Shown: positions 43,982 through 44,291 of the stretch, one piece after another
Layout of the letters: each line of letters begins with the position of its first letter
Position numbering within the stretch: position 1 is the stretch's first letter
Assembly: GCA_016794145.1 (NCBI GenBank)
Contig: JAEUKP010000019.1
Span: 1 to 44,291 of the forward strand
From: Alphaproteobacteria bacterium
Lineage (GTDB): Bacteria > Pseudomonadota > Alphaproteobacteria > Micavibrionales > Micavibrionaceae
Reading direction: 5' to 3'
Length of the DNA stretch: 44,291 nucleotides
Notes under the pieces: model-generated
Database searches by the model: none
The model's input: only the letters and a program-made list of their open reading frames with translations
Told to the model about the DNA's origin: nothing
Made by a program: the position numbers and the translations under genes

Positions 43982-44291
43982 GACCCAGTCAGCTTAACAT
44001 TTAAAAATTAACAGATATGTAATTCCGCAGCGTAATAATTACGTAAAATTATAAGGTCGGATTTGATGCCATCGTATTGATAGAAGAGCCCTTCCGAGAG
44101 AGGGGGCTTCATCCATCATCTGTCTGAGTGTCCGTTCAAAAACTTGTGGCGCATTTCTGCGGTTTTTGTCATCCTCCGCCAAGTGGAGATTTTGCGAAAG
44201 CAAAACGAAACGCGTGCGGGGGATCCAGTGAATAGGTGCGGCAAAGCCGCACAAATCAAGGAACAAATAGGAATAGAATTCTGGATTGCCC
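43982..44291. repeat. Right-end intergenic region with palindromes
   Basis: No credible gene is seen. GTGCGGC-AAA-GCCGCAC (44236-44252) and TTTTGC-GAAA-GCAAAA (44190-44205) are hairpins. They lie within a stretch that starts GTCATCCTCCGCC (near 44168) and resumes at GGATCCAGTG (44221-44230), which looks like the GTCATCC-GCGAA-GGATC repeat type of the pdh region split by other sequence. GAAGAGCCC and GGGGGCTTC near 44086-44110 can also pair. Confidence 0.55.

Noticed and set aside
44039..44266. A 75-codon minus-strand open frame at the right end
   Set aside because: It starts with TTG, runs through several palindromes and has the composition of repeat DNA, so it is more likely non-coding.

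Overview
The window is a chromosomal segment of an alphaproteobacterium with modest GC. This is inferred from gene content and order: rpsT next to dnaA, a usg gene, COX15-type heme A synthase, the cluster eno-ftsB-pdhA-pdhB-pdhC-lpd with a lipoyl domain on the E1 beta subunit, sdhE beside mfd, and a 17-kDa-antigen lipoprotein. KdsA and LolA show a Gram-negative envelope with lipopolysaccharide and lipoproteins. CtaA and pyruvate dehydrogenase suggest aerobic respiration. The species cannot be named from the sequence.

Layout. 1-4.7 kb: glycosyltransferase, heme A synthase (minus), ferredoxin-NADP reductase, a membrane protein, a 2Fe-2S ferredoxin and Usg (minus). 4.9-7.1 kb: groES-groEL with a promoter overlapping a CIRCE operator and a strong terminator. 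7.1-8.2 kb: two exported proteins of unknown function. 8.3-13.7 kb: rpsT, dnaA, a HAD hydrolase (minus), dnaN and recF. 13.7-21 kb: DUF465 protein, an orphan with a 12-bp tandem repeat, LolA, UvrD/PcrA-type helicase, Kef-type antiporter and a DUF2817 protein. 20.9-30.8 kb: kdsA, eno, ftsB, the pyruvate dehydrogenase genes and a small exported nuclease-like protein. 30.9-33.3 kb: Fe superoxide dismutase and an MFS symporter. 33.4-35.3 kb: tRNA-Glu followed by a short mobile-island remnant running in frame into sdhE. 35.3-44.3 kb: mfd, two orphans, a TetR regulator, an adenosine-kinase-like PfkB kinase, pdxH, a lipoprotein and a repeat-rich right end.

The most unusual part is the pyruvate dehydrogenase cluster. 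All three junctions pdhA/pdhB, pdhB/pdhC and pdhC/lpd are occupied by inserted sequence: a GxxExxY nuclease-like gene in inverted CCACGAAG repeats, an internally deleted copy of the same cassette, and a GIY-YIG gene between perfect 27-bp inverted palindromic repeats. The eno/ftsB gap holds further repeat families. These look like small nuclease-linked mobile cassettes that invaded an essential operon without breaking any gene. Base composition also switches sharply between genes: uvrD, kdsA to the lpd region, the MFS gene and mfd are visibly richer in G+C than their neighbours.
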